A stretch of DNA of 14,322 nucleotides from positions 1 through 14,322 of the forward strand of contig CACXCK010000105.1 in NCBI GenBank assembly GCA_902766135.1, written 5' to 3'. Shown in pieces: positions 14,228 through 14,322 of this stretch. The notes under the pieces are model-generated. The model saw only the letters and a list, made by a program, of their open reading frames with translations, was not told the origin of the DNA and did not search any database. The stretch is from an uncultured Erysipelotrichaceae bacterium. Its GTDB lineage: Bacteria > Bacillota_I > Bacilli_A > RF39 > UBA660. The position numbers and the translations under genes are program-made. The first letter of the stretch is position 1. Each line of letters starts with the position of its first letter.

Positions 14228-14237
14228 AAGTTTGCTT
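14217..14237 (+). other. Hairpin over the kinase stop codon
   Basis: AAGCAAAC and GTTTGCTT form a perfect 8-bp stem; the TAA stop lies in the TAAAA loop. There is no T run directly after it, so it may act as an mRNA 3'-end stabiliser or a decayed terminator. Confidence 0.6.
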
Positions 14238-14246
14238 CAGACTGTT

Positions 14247-14286
14247 GACAAATAGGTCACATTTTGACTTATTTGTCTTTTTGTTT
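14247..14286 (+). terminator. Strong intrinsic terminator of the two-component operon
   Basis: GACAAATAGGTCA pairs with TGACTTATTTGTC over 13 base pairs (one G-U) around a CATTT loop, followed by T5-G-T3. It is the longest stem in the window and ends the regulator-kinase unit. Confidence 0.85.
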
Positions 14287-14301
14287 GAAAAAAATAAAGA
14301 T

Positions 14302-14321
14302 ATCTAGTATTTCTACTAGAT
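14302..14321. repeat. Inverted repeat at the right edge
   Basis: ATCTAGTA and TACTAGAT are perfect inverted arms around TTTC. Read on the minus strand the loop is GAAA and an A/T-rich tract rich in T follows, so it could terminate a converging minus-strand gene. A plus-strand role cannot be judged because the window ends one base later. Confidence 0.45.
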
Positions 14322-14322
14322 T

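Overview
The window is about 14.3 kb of compact, AT-rich (roughly 30% GC by eye) bacterial chromosome with 18 protein genes. One of these, a penicillin-binding protein on the minus strand, runs off the left edge. I see no rRNA, tRNA, CRISPR array, transposase or phage gene, and no gap longer than about 100 bases. Several signs point to a spore-forming or formerly spore-forming member of the Bacilli side of the Firmicutes: an RNA polymerase delta subunit (rpoE), the engulfment and signalling genes spoIIR, spoIID and spoIIQ, a DUF1934 gene next to argS, and a DUF1146 gene before spoIID. UGA is used as a stop (for example at the ends of the amidoligase and mntP genes) and tryptophan is UGG, so this is the standard bacterial code and not the Mycoplasma code. 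A small-genome uncultured gut lineage near Erysipelotrichia or RF39 is my best guess, but that is inference.

Layout. Bases 1-1410 (minus) hold a bifunctional class A PBP. It diverges from a plus-strand run that reaches the right edge: a COG2426 membrane protein; DUF1934-argS-rpoE-prfA (translation and transcription); a putative amidoligase, spoIIR and an MntP-type transporter; murA (first committed step of peptidoglycan synthesis); a degenerate SGNH-fold protein; rpmE (L31); rpiB-DUF1146-spoIID-spoIIQ; and a LytTR response regulator overlapping a GHKL (AgrC-like) sensor kinase. From memory, almost all of the conserved genes from DUF1934 to spoIIQ have counterparts in one chromosomal neighbourhood of Bacillus subtilis (ywiB-argS-rpoE through prfA-spoIIR-ywlD-rpiB to ywzB-murAA-spoIID-spoIIQ). 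The window therefore looks like a condensed version of that region, with an amidoligase where prmC would be expected after prfA.

How the genes work together. SpoIIR is the forespore signal for pro-sigma-E processing. SpoIID (mother cell lytic transglycosylase) and SpoIIQ (forespore anchor, here with all LytM metal ligands lost) act in engulfment. MurA and the PBP make the wall those proteins remodel. ArgS, RpoE, RF1, L31 and RpiB are housekeeping. The two-component pair at the right is Agr-like, but no AgrB, AgrD or peptide gene is in view.

The most distinctive feature is the regulatory layout. Transcription units are joined by very short seams: a terminator hairpin usually containing the previous stop codon, then an extended -10 promoter (TGnTATAAT), then an AGGTG ribosome binding site 4-6 bases before the ATG, implying leaders of only about 10-18 bases. 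rpmE is the exception: it has a leader near 50 bases with a hairpin, which suggests L31 autoregulation. spoIIQ also stands out, with part of its ribosome binding site inside an 8-bp hairpin.
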